Assembly: GCF_014270105.1 (NCBI RefSeq) | Contig: NZ_JACNMF010000001.1 | Coordinates: 248,001-312,000 of the forward strand | Length of the DNA stretch: 64,000 nucleotides | Origin: Hyunsoonleella aquatilis | GTDB taxonomy: Bacteria; Bacteroidota; Bacteroidia; Flavobacteriales; Flavobacteriaceae | Reading direction: 5' to 3' | In this document: positions 25,907 through 35,103 of the stretch, piece by piece | Layout of the letters: each line of letters opens with the position of its first letter | How positions within the stretch are numbered: the stretch's first letter is position 1 | Position numbers and translations under genes: made by a program | The notes under the pieces: model-generated | Told to the model about the DNA's origin: nothing | Databases searched by the model: none | Seen by the model: the letters and a program-made list of their open reading frames with translations, nothing else

Positions 25907-27034
25907 ATGAAAACAAAATTACTTTTACTACTTTCTATATTTTTGGGGCTACATGTCTTTTCTCAGCAATATAGCGCCCCACAACCAAAAACATGGGACA
26001 TTGATCTTGCAGATACTGGAGGATGGAAACATTTTACAAATTCCGTGTTTGAATTTAATGGAGATTGCATGCTCATTAAAGTAATCACCCAAGCTCTAAA
26101 TGTCAATACCGATCAATTTGAAAATAGTATTCTTCAGGAACTCACTTATGAAAATAACAACCAAAAAATTACTGCTATTCATTCTGTATGGGATGGGAAT
26201 GATTGGGTAGAATCGGAAAAATTTGTGAATATCTATAATGGAGATACTATAGATAATACGACTTCATATATTATGGAAAATAATGTCTGGAAAGAAAATG
26301 AAAAAATATTTAACACTTTTAACGGTTTTATGCACCCCTCCGAAATTATTACATATAGATGGGATGACGGAAATGATACCTGGAAAGAGTATAAAAAACA
26401 GGAATTTGTTAACTATAACAACACCATTTATTTCGAATATGAGAATGTCTACTTATGGAATGGCAATAGCTGGGATACTTCTTACAAAAACACTTTTACT
26501 TTTTCTCCGGCAGACCTTATTGAGACAGAAGTGAACGAAGATTGGGAAAATGGTACATTTGTTAAGGATTTCCTCATCGAATTCACCTATGACTCGGATG
26601 ACTTTTTAATAGAAAAGTTGTTCAAGGACTGGGACAACAGCCAGTATGTAATCAAAACTAGGGAAGTCATCACCAATAATACTGATGGACATCCTACGGC
26701 CAACATTACTCAAGGTTATGTGGCACCGACGGTTTGGACTAATATAAGCAGAGCCAGAAGAACTTATCCTACTTGTTCTTCATTATCGATTTCGGAATTT
26801 AATGATGCCTCTATAAGTATTTATCCAAATCCAGTGGAAAAAGAGATACACATTACATCTAAAACCCAACTGTTTGATTTCTATTTATTTGACGTAAAAG
26901 GCCGAATTGTAAAAAAAGGAGAATTTGAAAAAAATGGTAACTCAATTAACATTTCAACCTTTAAGAAAGGACTTTATTTTTTGAATTTAAAAACCGAATC
27001 AGGAAGTGCATCGTTCAAAATCATAAAAAACTAG
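25907..27034 (+). CDS. Secreted protein with T9SS type A sorting domain
   Basis: 375-residue protein. A signal peptide (cut near VFSQQ) is followed by WD-rich beta repeats: about five variants of a unit with WNGNDW / W-D-N/G-NxW spaced by roughly 35-45 residues. The C-terminal 80 residues are a T9SS type A domain: SISIYPNPVEKEIHI, FDVKGRIVKKG, ISTFKKGLYFLNL and a terminal FKIIKN. It is thus exported across the outer membrane by T9SS and attached or released at the surface. The repeat region likely forms a beta-propeller or solenoid with unknown ligand. Confidence 0.9.
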   Translation: MKTKLLLLLSIFLGLHVFSQQYSAPQPKTWDIDLADTGGWKHFTNSVFEFNGDCMLIKVITQALNVNTDQFENSILQELTYENNNQKITAIHSVWDGNDWVESEKFVNIYNGDTIDNTTSYIMENNVWKENEKIFNTFNGFMHPSEIITYRWDDGNDTWKEYKKQEFVNYNNTIYFEYENVYLWNGNSWDTSYKNTFTFSPADLIETEVNEDWENGTFVKDFLIEFTYDSDDFLIEKLFKDWDNSQYVIKTREVITNNTDGHPTANITQGYVAPTVWTNISRARRTYPTCSSLSISEFNDASISIYPNPVEKEIHITSKTQLFDFYLFDVKGRIVKKGEFEKNGNSINISTFKKGLYFLNLKTESGSASFKIIKN

Positions 27035-27078
27035 ATTACTATTCCCAACAGGTTTGCTATGAACTGGGGTATTAATCG

Positions 27079-27108
27079 AAATGCGGGTGAAAACACCCGC
27101 ATTTTTTT
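27079..27108. terminator. Strong bidirectional terminator between T9SS gene and fbp
   Basis: AAATGCGGGTG at 27079-27089 pairs perfectly with CACCCGCATTT at 27094-27104 around a 4-nt loop and runs into TTTT. The two flanking genes converge here. Confidence 0.88.
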
Positions 27109-28114
27109 ATTCAGCATTGCGCATAAACTCTTCAACTTTATCTACCATATTTTTGCTTCCGCAAATAAACGGTACGCGTTGGTGCAATTCCGTTGGTTCA
27201 ATATCCATAATTCTTGTGAATCCGTCACTGGCCTTTCCGTTGGCCTGCTCTGCCAAATAGGCCATCGGGTTGCATTCGTATAACAAGCGCAATTTACCAT
27301 TTGGGTTTCTAGAGCCTTGAGGATATAGGTACACCCCGCCCTTTATCATATTTCTATGGAAATCAGAAACCAAAGAGCCTATATATCTTGAAGTATAAGG
27401 CCTATTTCCCTCTTCCTGTTGGCAATACTTAATATAGTTTTTAATGCCAAGAGGGAAATCAAAATAATTTCCCTCGTTTACAGAGTATATATTGCCATCC
27501 AAAGGGAACTGCATATTAGGATGCGAAAGGTAAAAAGACCCTATTGCAGGATTTAGAGTAAATCCGTTTACCCCATCACCCGTAGTATATACCAACATGG
27601 TAGAAGTGCCATACACCACATATCCAGCAGCTACCTGCTCACTCCCTTTTTGCAGAAAATCTTCCAATTGCACTGGAGTTCCAATTGGTGTAACCCGTCT
27701 GTAAATAGAAAAAATGGTACCAACCGATACATTTACATCAATATTGGAAGACCCATCCAAGGGGTCAATCAACACCACATATTTATTTTGATGGTTCTCA
27801 TCCTGACTGTTTATAGTAATAAAATCGTCCTCTTCCTCACTGGCCAGTCCACAAATAATATTTCTTCTTGTTAAGGTTTGAATAAACTTTTCGTTAGCAT
27901 ATACATCTAATTTTTGCTGGTCTTCGCCCTGAATATTTGTGTCTCCAGCGGCACCGATAATATCAACCAAGCCGGCTTTGTTTACTTCATGGTTCACCAC
28001 TTTTGCAGCAAGACGGATGGAGTTTAATAGGCTGGAAAGTTCCCCAGAGGAATACTTAAAAGATGTCTGGTTTTCAATTATAAATTCTCCTAATGTTTGT
28101 TTTTTGTTGGACAT
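27107..28114 (-). CDS. fbp: Fructose-1,6-bisphosphatase, class I
   Basis: 335-residue cytosolic gluconeogenic enzyme that hydrolyses fructose-1,6-bisphosphate to fructose-6-phosphate. The metal site is [23 protein letters not shown] supplies further acidic ligands; and [10 protein letters not shown] and [14 protein letters not shown] are class I signatures near the substrate site. Length is normal. It stands alone and converges on the T9SS gene. The gene is preceded by a 118-bp gap to the divergent acetyltransferase. Confidence 0.97.
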   Translation of the reverse strand: MSNKKQTLGEFIIENQTSFKYSSGELSSLLNSIRLAAKVVNHEVNKAGLVDIIGAAGDTNIQGEDQQKLDVYANEKFIQTLTRRNIICGLASEEEDDFITINSQDENHQNKYVVLIDPLDGSSNIDVNVSVGTIFSIYRRVTPIGTPVQLEDFLQKGSEQVAAGYVVYGTSTMLVYTTGDGVNGFTLNPAIGSFYLSHPNMQFPLDGNIYSVNEGNYFDFPLGIKNYIKYCQQEEGNRPYTSRYIGSLVSDFHRNMIKGGVYLYPQGSRNPNGKLRLLYECNPMAYLAEQANGKASDGFTRIMDIEPTELHQRVPFICGSKNMVDKVEEFMRNAE

Positions 28115-28232
28115 AGCTAAAGATGTTTAGTGTTATAGTTGTTTGTAAAAATTAAGTAACAAATGGTTTTCATTTTTTACGTTCTACAAAATAGTAAACT
28201 TTTGAACTATATTTGAATTTAATTAATAATTT

Positions 28233-28715
28233 ATGGAAGTATCTATCAGAAATGCCCAGAAAAAAGACATGGCCCAAGTATTTGGATTAATTCAAGAACT
28301 AGCTGTTTTTGAAAAAGAACCTGATGCCGTTGAGGTAACAGTTGAAGATTTGGAAAATGACGGTTTTGGCGAAGCTCCTCAGTTTCATTGTTTTGTAGCC
28401 GAGGTCAATTCAAAAATAGAGGGTATTGCCTTGGTTTATAACCGTTATTCCACTTGGAAAGGAAGGGCAATTCATCTGGAAGACCTCATCGTAAGTGAAG
28501 CTATGCGGGGCAAAGGTATTGGCTCTATGCTATTGGATGAAGTCATCAAATACGGGTATCAACTTGGCGTAAAACGCATCAATTGGGAGGTGCTGGATTG
28601 GAACGAACCTGCAATCGCGTTTTACGAAAATAAAGGCGCAAACGTCATGCGCGATTGGGACGTTGTCCAAATGAGTGAAGAAAGCATTAAACACTATATT
28701 TCTAAATTAGGGTAG
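28233..28715 (+). CDS. GNAT-family N-acetyltransferase
   Basis: 160-residue acetyl-CoA-dependent transferase. Motif A is LIVSEAMRGKGIGSMLLDEV (about 88-107) with the pyrophosphate-binding RGKGIG. The C-terminal INWEVLDWNEPAIAFYENKGA is the usual motif B. This arrangement is near-identical to the spermidine/diamine acetyltransferase-like group of Bacteroidota, but the substrate cannot be read. It precedes aspartate kinase in the same direction, 62 bp apart. Confidence 0.9.
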   Translation: MEVSIRNAQKKDMAQVFGLIQELAVFEKEPDAVEVTVEDLENDGFGEAPQFHCFVAEVNSKIEGIALVYNRYSTWKGRAIHLEDLIVSEAMRGKGIGSMLLDEVIKYGYQLGVKRINWEVLDWNEPAIAFYENKGANVMRDWDVVQMSEESIKHYISKLG

Positions 28716-28777
28716 TCCATTTTATAAGCAAAACAACCGATCAACTAAACAACTAACAGCAAAACGACTCAACAATA

Positions 28778-30031
28778 ATGCAGGTATTCAAATTTGGTGG
28801 AGCCTCAGTAAAAGACGCTGAGGGGGTCAAAAACTTAGCCAAGGTTTTGAAAACTTTGGGTTTTGAAAATACTTTGGTGGTTGTCTCGGCCATGGGCAAA
28901 ACTACCAATGCCATGGAGGTTGTGGTTAAAAATTATTTTGAAAACAGCGCCGAACTTAAAAGTGCATTGCAGGACGTCATCAAATATCACAATGCGATTT
29001 TGCTTGATTTGTTTGAAAACGAAAACCACCCCGTATTCAAAAAAACCGCTTCCCTTTTTAAGGAATTGGATGGGTTTTTGCGCTCCAACAAATCCCCAGA
29101 TTATAATTTTGTGTACGATCAAGTCGTAAGTTATGGCGAACTGGTTTCAACCACCATCATCAGCGAATATCTTATTAATATTGGTATCGGCAACAAATGG
29201 ATTGACGCCAGAAACCATATAAAGACTGATAATTATTACAGGCGAGCCAACGTGAATTGGAATCAAACCCAGCGGAGAATCACAGCGGATTTTAACCCAA
29301 AAGTTTTAAATATTACCCAAGGATTTTTGGGGAGTGACGCTAACAATTTCACTACCACTTTGGGTAGGGAAGGCAGCGATTATACGGCCGCTATTTATGC
29401 CTATTGCCTTAACGCCGTTAATGTTACAATTTGGAAAGATGTCCCAGGGGTATTAAACGCCGATCCGCGCTACTTCGAAAACGCTCAACTATTACATCAG
29501 ATATCGTATGAGGAAGCCATCGAACTGGCTTTTTACGGAGCCTCGGTCATTCACCCTAAAACTTTACAGCCCCTGCAAAGGAAGGAAATCCCACTTTTTG
29601 TAAAATCATTTTTAAATCCTGAAAATCAGGGTACCAGAGTGGGAAAAGGCATCACCTTAAAACCCACTGTACCCTGTTTTATACTAAAGAAAAATCAGGT
29701 GTTAATCAAGTTGTCGTCTTTGGATTTTTCATATATCATTGAAGAAAACATAAGCGACATTTTTAGGTTGTTACATCAGTTTAAAATGAAAGTGGACGTC
29801 ATTCAAAATTCAGCTATTAGTTTTTCGGTCTGCATCGATAACGTCTATGACACTCTAGAACAACTCTTGCAACATTTAAAAGCAAAATTTAGAGTGACTT
29901 GTCATGCCGGCGTCTCACTCTATACCATAAGACACTACAATGATGTTGTTTTAAAGACATTGGAAACGGATAAAACCATTTTACTAAAACAAATGACCCA
30001 GGAAACAGTACAATTGGTCACCAAATCTTAA
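28778..30031 (+). CDS. lysC: Aspartate kinase (monofunctional)
   Basis: 417-residue enzyme that phosphorylates aspartate at the start of lysine, threonine and methionine synthesis. The N terminus VFKFGGASVKD has the KFGG signature; GREGSDYTAA near residue 200 is the ATP/aspartate site (consensus GRGGSDxTA, here with Glu). The C-terminal part has the ACT-like strands LIKLSSLDFSYIIEENI and SFSVCIDNVYDT for allosteric control. It is shorter than E. coli LysC (449) and has no homoserine dehydrogenase. It starts about 62 bp after the acetyltransferase and ends 20 bp before the OlsF-like gene. The symbol is by function only. Confidence 0.92.
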   Translation: MQVFKFGGASVKDAEGVKNLAKVLKTLGFENTLVVVSAMGKTTNAMEVVVKNYFENSAELKSALQDVIKYHNAILLDLFENENHPVFKKTASLFKELDGFLRSNKSPDYNFVYDQVVSYGELVSTTIISEYLINIGIGNKWIDARNHIKTDNYYRRANVNWNQTQRRITADFNPKVLNITQGFLGSDANNFTTTLGREGSDYTAAIYAYCLNAVNVTIWKDVPGVLNADPRYFENAQLLHQISYEEAIELAFYGASVIHPKTLQPLQRKEIPLFVKSFLNPENQGTRVGKGITLKPTVPCFILKKNQVLIKLSSLDFSYIIEENISDIFRLLHQFKMKVDVIQNSAISFSVCIDNVYDTLEQLLQHLKAKFRVTCHAGVSLYTIRHYNDVVLKTLETDKTILLKQMTQETVQLVTKS

Positions 30032-30051
30032 TATTTATTACTTTTACGTCA

Positions 30052-31881
30052 ATGGGGAAACAACAAGATTCGGGATTGGTTAGCGCAAAGGAGGTTGCTA
30101 AAGCCATACAATTGGACAAATATGGTTTTATCGGCACGTTTATTGGCTGGCTTTTGATGAAAGTTCTTAAAATTTCCACCTTAAACAAGATTTATAGGCG
30201 CCATAAAAAATTAAATGGCCTTTCGTTCTTGAACGCAATTATTGGTGATTTTCAGATTAAGTTTGAAATCCCGGAGGAGGACCTAAAACGACTGCCGAAA
30301 GACGGTGCCTATATAACTGTTTCCAATCATCCGCTTGGGGGTATTGACGGAGTTCTTCTATTAAAATTAATGCTGGAACAACGCGAGGATTTTAAAATTA
30401 TCGCAAATTTTCTTTTGCATCGTATAGAGCCTATAAAGCCCTTCATCATGCCTGTAAATCCTTTTGAAGACCGAAAGGATGTAAAGTCCAGCGTTGCTGG
30501 CTTCAAAAATGCCATTTTGCATTTGCGAGAAGGGCATCCGCTTGGTATTTTTCCGGCAGGTGAAGTTTCCACCTATCGCGATGGAAAATTAGTGGTAGAC
30601 CGCCCTTGGGAAGAGACCGCTATGAAATTGGTTAAAAAGGCAGAGGTACCAATTGTGCCTATATACTTTCACGCCAAAAACAGCAAACTGTTTTATAAGC
30701 TTTCCAAAATAAACGATACTTTTAGAACAGCCAAACTGCCTTCGGAGCTGCTGACTCAAAAACGCCGAACTATCAAAGTCAGGATTGGAAGACCCATTAG
30801 TATTGATGACCAAAGGGAGCACGAAAGTCTAGATGATTTCTCAGATTTTATACGACGAAAAACGTATATGCTCTCCAATGCTTTTGAAGAGAAGCCAAAA
30901 ATTTTAGACAATATTTCCTCACAGTTAAAAGTGCCAAAACACCCTAAAAATATTGTTACTCCGGTGGATAGTGGTTTAATGTTGAAAGAAGTTGAAGCCC
31001 TTAGAAAAAGTGAACGCCTATTGGAAAGCAAAAATTATGAGGTGTTTTTGGCCGAAGCAAGTCAGATACCCCACATTCTCAGGGAAATTGGGCGCTTGCG
31101 GGAAATCACTTTTAGAGAGGTTGGCGAAGGCACCAATGAAGCCATCGATTTGGATGCTTTCGACAATTATTACCACCATATGTTTCTTTGGGACAACGAA
31201 CAGAATATCCTTGCCGGGGCTTATCGAATGGGATTGGGCTCTAAAATTTTTGCAAAATTTGGTATTGAGGGGTTTTATTTACACGATCTGTTCCGGTTTG
31301 AGCCGGAGCTTTATAAAATGATGAGCGAATCAATTGAAATGGGTCGAGCTTTCATCATCAAAGAATACCAACAAAAGCCAATGCCACTATTTTTATTATG
31401 GAAAGGTATTGTGCACACCACTTTGCGCCATCCAGAGCATAATTACCTCATTGGTGGGGTTAGTATCAGCAACCAGTTTTCCAACTTTTCAAAGTCTCTT
31501 ATGGTCGAGTTTATGAAATCGCATTATTACGATCCCTATATTGCACAATACGTGCGCCCAAAAAAGGAATTTAAAGTAAAATTGAAAGATGCTGATAAAG
31601 ATTTTGTTTTTGATGAAGCCGAAGCTGATTTAAACAAATTCGATAAATTTATTGATGAAATTGAGCCAGGCGCACTGCGACTGCCCGTTCTTTTGAAAAA
31701 GTATATCAAACAAAATGCCAAATTGGTAGCTTTTAATGTGGATCCTCTGTTCAATAATTCGGTGGACGGATTGATGTATATTAAAATAGCCGATTTGCCC
31801 GAGAGTACTGTGCGTCCCGTTATGGAAGAATTCCAGGCAGAGTTGGAACGCAAATTGGCGGGCCAGAATGGAGACAGTTAA
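30052..31881 (+). CDS. olsF: Bifunctional aminolipid acyltransferase (OlsF-like)
   Basis: 609-residue fusion of two acyltransferases. Residues about 80-270 are a PlsC-type O-acyltransferase with SNHPLGGIDG and IFPAGEVST. Residues about 310-530 are a hemolysin-type GNAT N-acyltransferase (REITFREVGEG, FLWDNEQNILAGAYRMG, YLHDLFRFEPEL). This is the OlsF layout described in Serratia and Flavobacterium, which builds ornithine lipids: N-acylation with a 3-hydroxy fatty acid, then O-acylation. Glycine or other amino acids are possible substrates in Bacteroidota. The product is a phosphorus-free membrane lipid. Confidence 0.88.
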   Translation: MGKQQDSGLVSAKEVAKAIQLDKYGFIGTFIGWLLMKVLKISTLNKIYRRHKKLNGLSFLNAIIGDFQIKFEIPEEDLKRLPKDGAYITVSNHPLGGIDGVLLLKLMLEQREDFKIIANFLLHRIEPIKPFIMPVNPFEDRKDVKSSVAGFKNAILHLREGHPLGIFPAGEVSTYRDGKLVVDRPWEETAMKLVKKAEVPIVPIYFHAKNSKLFYKLSKINDTFRTAKLPSELLTQKRRTIKVRIGRPISIDDQREHESLDDFSDFIRRKTYMLSNAFEEKPKILDNISSQLKVPKHPKNIVTPVDSGLMLKEVEALRKSERLLESKNYEVFLAEASQIPHILREIGRLREITFREVGEGTNEAIDLDAFDNYYHHMFLWDNEQNILAGAYRMGLGSKIFAKFGIEGFYLHDLFRFEPELYKMMSESIEMGRAFIIKEYQQKPMPLFLLWKGIVHTTLRHPEHNYLIGGVSISNQFSNFSKSLMVEFMKSHYYDPYIAQYVRPKKEFKVKLKDADKDFVFDEAEADLNKFDKFIDEIEPGALRLPVLLKKYIKQNAKLVAFNVDPLFNNSVDGLMYIKIADLPESTVRPVMEEFQAELERKLAGQNGDS

Positions 31882-31904
31882 ACCGGTGCACTTTCCCATA
31901 TTAA

Positions 31905-32717
31905 ATGAATGCCTTTGAATCTATTAAGCACTTTTACCGACCATTACAGCCCTCTGTGGCAACTGATGGCAAACAGGTCATTTACCAAGAAGTTTTACCA
32001 GAGGCTTCCTTGCAGTACTTCGTTTATTGTTTTTGGCAATTAAAGACTTCCAAAAAATTGGATGCTCCTTTTGTGTATCGTGTAGTTTCAGACGGATGCA
32101 TCGATATTTTTTTCAATCAGAATGTTACATCTGAAAGTTTTGTAATGGGCTTTTGCCGAAAATATGCAGAATTCCCTATTGGAAATGAATTCAACTATAT
32201 CGGCATTCGATTTTTGCCATCGGTATTTCCATTGGTTTTTAATATTGACGCAAAAGCGTTAAGCAATCAAGATCAAAAATTAAGAGGTATCCTTCCCGAT
32301 ATTGCACGATCCATTACAGAAAAGATTCATCCAAATCAAGAATTTACCACGGTGGTTAAACAACTGCACCAAATTGTAGCTCCATTCATTTTAAATATAA
32401 ACTTTGATTTTGACAACCGTTTTTACAAGGCTCTGCATCTTATTTTTAAAACCTCCGGAAATATTGAAACCGAGAATGGTTTGGACACGGGTTTAAGCCC
32501 GCGACAATTGAGACGGCTATTTAACTACTACATCGGCACCACTCCAAAGGCTTTCGGAAAAGTCGTTCGGTTTCAACATTTTTTAAATATGAAACCCTCA
32601 ACCCAAAGTCTAAAATCCCAAAAACTGTTTTATGATGTTGGGTTTTATGACCAAGCCCATTTTATTAAAGACTTCAAAACCTTTTATGGTGTAACGCCTT
32701 CACGAGCTTTAAAATAG
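31905..32717 (+). CDS. AraC-family transcription regulator
   Basis: 270-residue regulator. The N-terminal half (about 10-150) matches the DUF6597-type sensing domain: YFVYCFWQLKTSKK, SDGCIDIFFN and GIRFLPSVFP. The C-terminal AraC helix-turn-helix pair spans about 190-270, with LSPRQLRRLFNYYIGTTPK and YDQAHFIKDFKTFYGVTPS. It starts 23 bp after the OlsF-like gene and may be co-transcribed, but the next gene is the more likely target, since AraC/DUF6597 genes often sit beside VOC-fold genes. Confidence 0.92.
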   Translation: MNAFESIKHFYRPLQPSVATDGKQVIYQEVLPEASLQYFVYCFWQLKTSKKLDAPFVYRVVSDGCIDIFFNQNVTSESFVMGFCRKYAEFPIGNEFNYIGIRFLPSVFPLVFNIDAKALSNQDQKLRGILPDIARSITEKIHPNQEFTTVVKQLHQIVAPFILNINFDFDNRFYKALHLIFKTSGNIETENGLDTGLSPRQLRRLFNYYIGTTPKAFGKVVRFQHFLNMKPSTQSLKSQKLFYDVGFYDQAHFIKDFKTFYGVTPSRALK

Positions 32718-32776
32718 GTTGTCCGTTTTTTACAATGTCCTCAACAACTTGGGTTCTAAATTTGTACCAATAAAAT

Positions 32777-33235
32777 ATGAGAACTATAATCATTTTAGCA
32801 TTCACAGTAATCACTGGGATAGCAAACAGTCAAGTTGAACATCAAAAAACAGAAACTATGAAATTAAACGCAGGAATTATCACGGACAAATTAGAGGAAA
32901 CCAAAACATTTTACACCGAGACATTAGGTTTTGGGGTGGCTTTTGAAAACGATTTTTACCTATTGATGCATACGCCCGATAGGACGGCGGAACTCAGCTT
33001 TTTAAAACCGAACCATCCCAGCCAACAGCCCATTTTTAAACCCGCATTCAACGGACAAGGGGTTTATATCACTATTGAAGTAGAAAATGTGGATGCATTG
33101 TATAAGGAACTCACGGAAAAAGGGGTAGATATAGCCTTTGAAGTACGAAGCGAACCCTGGGGCGATAGGCATTTCGCCATTGTTGACCCTAATGGGATAG
33201 GAATAGATATTGTAACTTATACGCAACCTGAATAA
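32777..33235 (+). CDS. VOC-fold (glyoxalase-like) protein with possible signal peptide
   Basis: 152 residues. From residue 28 onward (MKLNAGIITDKLEETKTFYTETLGF) it is a single VOC domain with the paired beta-alpha-beta-beta-beta units ending HFAIVDPNGIGIDIV. The first 27 residues (MRTIIILAFTVITGIANSQ) look like a cleavable signal peptide, unusual for the family. Either it is periplasmic or the true start is the ATG for residue 28 at 32858. The substrate is unknown; fosfomycin- or bleomycin-like compounds and methylglyoxal are among family ligands. It follows the AraC gene by 59 bp. Confidence 0.85.
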   Translation: MRTIIILAFTVITGIANSQVEHQKTETMKLNAGIITDKLEETKTFYTETLGFGVAFENDFYLLMHTPDRTAELSFLKPNHPSQQPIFKPAFNGQGVYITIEVENVDALYKELTEKGVDIAFEVRSEPWGDRHFAIVDPNGIGIDIVTYTQPE

Positions 33236-33237
33236 AA

Positions 33238-33492
33238 ATGGAAACAACGATAGCCTTAAAAGGTTCCAAAAACATTGGTGTTTCCATAGAAAAAAGACTA
33301 AACGAAATAGGTGTTTATACATTAACCGATTTAGCTGAACGCACTCCAGAAAAAGCATATCGGGATATCTGCAAGAACTACCCTGATAAAACCATTCCCA
33401 AGTGCTATTACCTATATTCCCTTAAAGGTGCGCTACTAGATACAGATTGGAGGAAATTGCCTGAGAACATCAAAAAAGAATTACGTACATAA
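33238..33492 (+). CDS. TfoX C-terminal-domain protein
   Basis: 84 residues matching the TfoX/Sxy C-terminal domain (PF04994): SKNIGVSIEKRLNEIGVYTLTDL followed by YYLYSLKGALLDTDWRKLP. Helix-hairpin-helix-like and without the N-terminal TfoX domain, so it is probably not a competence regulator by itself. It starts 2 bp after the VOC gene stop; the two are co-transcribed and end at the terminator near 33495. Confidence 0.85.
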   Translation: METTIALKGSKNIGVSIEKRLNEIGVYTLTDLAERTPEKAYRDICKNYPDKTIPKCYYLYSLKGALLDTDWRKLPENIKKELRT

Positions 33493-33494
33493 GA

Positions 33495-33529
33495 AAAATG
33501 CCATAGTATCCTGCTATGGCATTTTTTAA
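33495..33529. terminator. Terminator, bidirectional
   Basis: AAAATGCCATAG at 33495-33506 pairs with CTATGGCATTTT at 33514-33525 and continues into TTTAAT. It closes the VOC/TfoX transcript and, from the other strand, the arsenic operon. Confidence 0.88.
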
Positions 33530-33548
33530 TTTATAACAGAAACTAAAC

Positions 33549-34160
33549 TTATTTTAAACCAGAAAACACAAATTTCATCTCCGTTGCAATCTGTAAACTC
33601 CGTTCCAAATAAGTTTCTGTTTGGCGTGGTGTACCATCCGACTTTTTTGGATCTTCATAAGTGACGGCGATGCGCTTATCACAGCCCAAAACCATAGGGC
33701 AAGCCTCATCCGCTGAAGAACAAGTCATAATCGCATCAAATTCAGAAGTTGGATTAAAACTATGTCCAAATTCTTTTGAAAATGCAATAATAGCCGGTTC
33801 GTTTTCGGAGAACTTAATGGCATAAACTGGATTATCACCTTCTGATAATTTATTAATCCTGAAACCTTGATTGGCCAAAGTCTCCCCAACCTTGGGAAAC
33901 ATCGCCGTAGCTTCTGTTCCTCCAGAATAACAGGACACATGTTTCACTTCAAAATAGTGCGCCATCGTTTGCGCCCAAACCTGGGATAAATGACTTCGTC
34001 TTGAGTTGTGGGTACAGATAAAGTTTAATCGGATAGGTGCTTTCTCAGCCACCTTGGCATTGAGATAATCAATTAGAGGTTGCAAAACTTGCTTCCTTTC
34101 ATCGGAAATAGTCCCTGTATCAAGGGATTCAATAAGATTTGATATTTTATCAAACGCCAT
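33549..34160 (-). CDS. Arsenate-reductase-like low-molecular-weight phosphatase
   Basis: 203 residues. The LMW-PTP/ArsC P-loop is FICTHNSRRSHLSQ with Cys49 as nucleophile; the general acid and further cysteines are seen in TCSSADEACPMVLGC. The sequence matches the Bacteroidota arsenate-reductase-like proteins that sit with ArsR and DUF6428; the reaction is reduction of arsenate to arsenite, or dephosphorylation. The N-terminal 45 residues form an extra helical segment. It is the last gene of the ArsR operon, 24 bp after DUF6428. Confidence 0.88.
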   Translation of the reverse strand: MAFDKISNLIESLDTGTISDERKQVLQPLIDYLNAKVAEKAPIRLNFICTHNSRRSHLSQVWAQTMAHYFEVKHVSCYSGGTEATAMFPKVGETLANQGFRINKLSEGDNPVYAIKFSENEPAIIAFSKEFGHSFNPTSEFDAIMTCSSADEACPMVLGCDKRIAVTYEDPKKSDGTPRQTETYLERSLQIATEMKFVFSGLK

Positions 34161-34184
34161 AGTATGCTTCTATTTTATAATTTG

Positions 34185-34694
34185 CTAGCAGCAACCACTA
34201 TCCCGGGCACAGCATGCCTCTACTTTTTCCTTAACGGTTTCTGTAACTTCAACCGCCTTTTCTGCAACCCCACATAAGGTCTTTGCCTTGCAATCTGTTT
34301 TTTGGACGGCTAATTTAAAAATTAAATGATAGCCCTGTATTTCGAAATCGTTAACATATAATTGTGCTGTATGAAAAGTTTCGTTGCTGTATTCAAACTT
34401 CACCTCCGAATCCAAATCATAAGGCTTCATTTTAGCGACTTTGTTTAAAATGCCCAATGCTTTAAGCACTGACATAAATTCTGTTTTGTCCTTTTCTTTC
34501 GGGCTTTCCCAAAGCTGAATAATGGTTTCATTCCAGCTATCACTTCTTGCGCCACAATCTACGGCATCAATTTTCAGGTGCTTAACTTCCGTAATGTGGT
34601 AGTTGGCACCTACAAATTGTTGAGGTCCATATTCAAATAATAAAGCCTTATCCGTATTGGCTTTTAAAATTGAAAAAAGTTCTTGTGTTTTCAT
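34185..34694 (-). CDS. DUF6428 family protein
   Basis: 169 residues between the ArsR-type regulator and the ArsC-like protein, which is the usual place for DUF6428. The body starts LFSILKANTDKALLFEYG and is rich in acidic and amide residues. The last residues EACCARDSGCC hold four cysteines that could bind a soft metal or arsenite; two more (KTDCKAKTLCG) lie just before. No enzyme motif is visible. A metal-binding or donor role is inference. Confidence 0.82.
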   Translation of the reverse strand: MKTQELFSILKANTDKALLFEYGPQQFVGANYHITEVKHLKIDAVDCGARSDSWNETIIQLWESPKEKDKTEFMSVLKALGILNKVAKMKPYDLDSEVKFEYSNETFHTAQLYVNDFEIQGYHLIFKLAVQKTDCKAKTLCGVAEKAVEVTETVKEKVEACCARDSGCC

Positions 34695-34726
34695 AATGTA
34701 ATTCTTTTAAAAAAAGCTGTTGAGGC

Positions 34727-35050
34727 TTAACAACAATTAGACTTTGTACTTTCAAAAAATGTGTTCAATTGCTTTTGAAATTCCTGTAGCCGGTCAATAT
34801 TTATACAATAACAAATACTCTTTCCTTCAAAATTACCTTTTAACAAGCCAGCTTTGTTAATGACCTGTAAATGCTGGGAAATAGTCGGTTGAGATAAGCC
34901 AATTTCGTCTACAATATCATTGCAAATACAGGACTCCTGCTTGCTGATATACTGCAAAATAGCGATTCGGGCAGGATGTGCGAACACCTTAGCAACCATG
35001 GCCATTTGGTTGGTCTCTTCGGAATAAATATCAAGTTTTGATGCGCCCAT
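34727..35050 (-). CDS. arsR: ArsR/SmtB-type repressor
   Basis: 107-residue winged-helix repressor. Helix alpha-3 carries SCICND with Cys41 and Cys43, the ELCVCD-type arsenite sensor. The recognition helix region is LSQPTISQHLQVINKAGLL. The extra C-terminal Cys pair (SNCC) may add a ligand. The longer frame begins at 35110 but would encode through the operator; ATG 35050 is the natural start. The operator 36 bp upstream (35086-35103) fits autorepression of the three-gene operon. Confidence 0.92.
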   Translation of the reverse strand: MGASKLDIYSEETNQMAMVAKVFAHPARIAILQYISKQESCICNDIVDEIGLSQPTISQHLQVINKAGLLKGNFEGKSICYCINIDRLQEFQKQLNTFFESTKSNCC

Positions 35051-35085
35051 AGCTTTAAATTTGAGACAAAGATATATATTTAATT

Positions 35086-35103
35086 GTAATATTGCAATAT
35101 TAC
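35086..35103. promoter_or_regulatory. ArsR operator, proximal
   Basis: GTAATATTGCAATATTAC is an 18-bp perfect palindrome 36 bp before arsR. It is the type of site bound by ArsR/SmtB dimers. The 19-bp segment 35089-35107 (ATATTGCAATATTACGATA) recurs exactly at 35291-35309. Confidence 0.75.
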
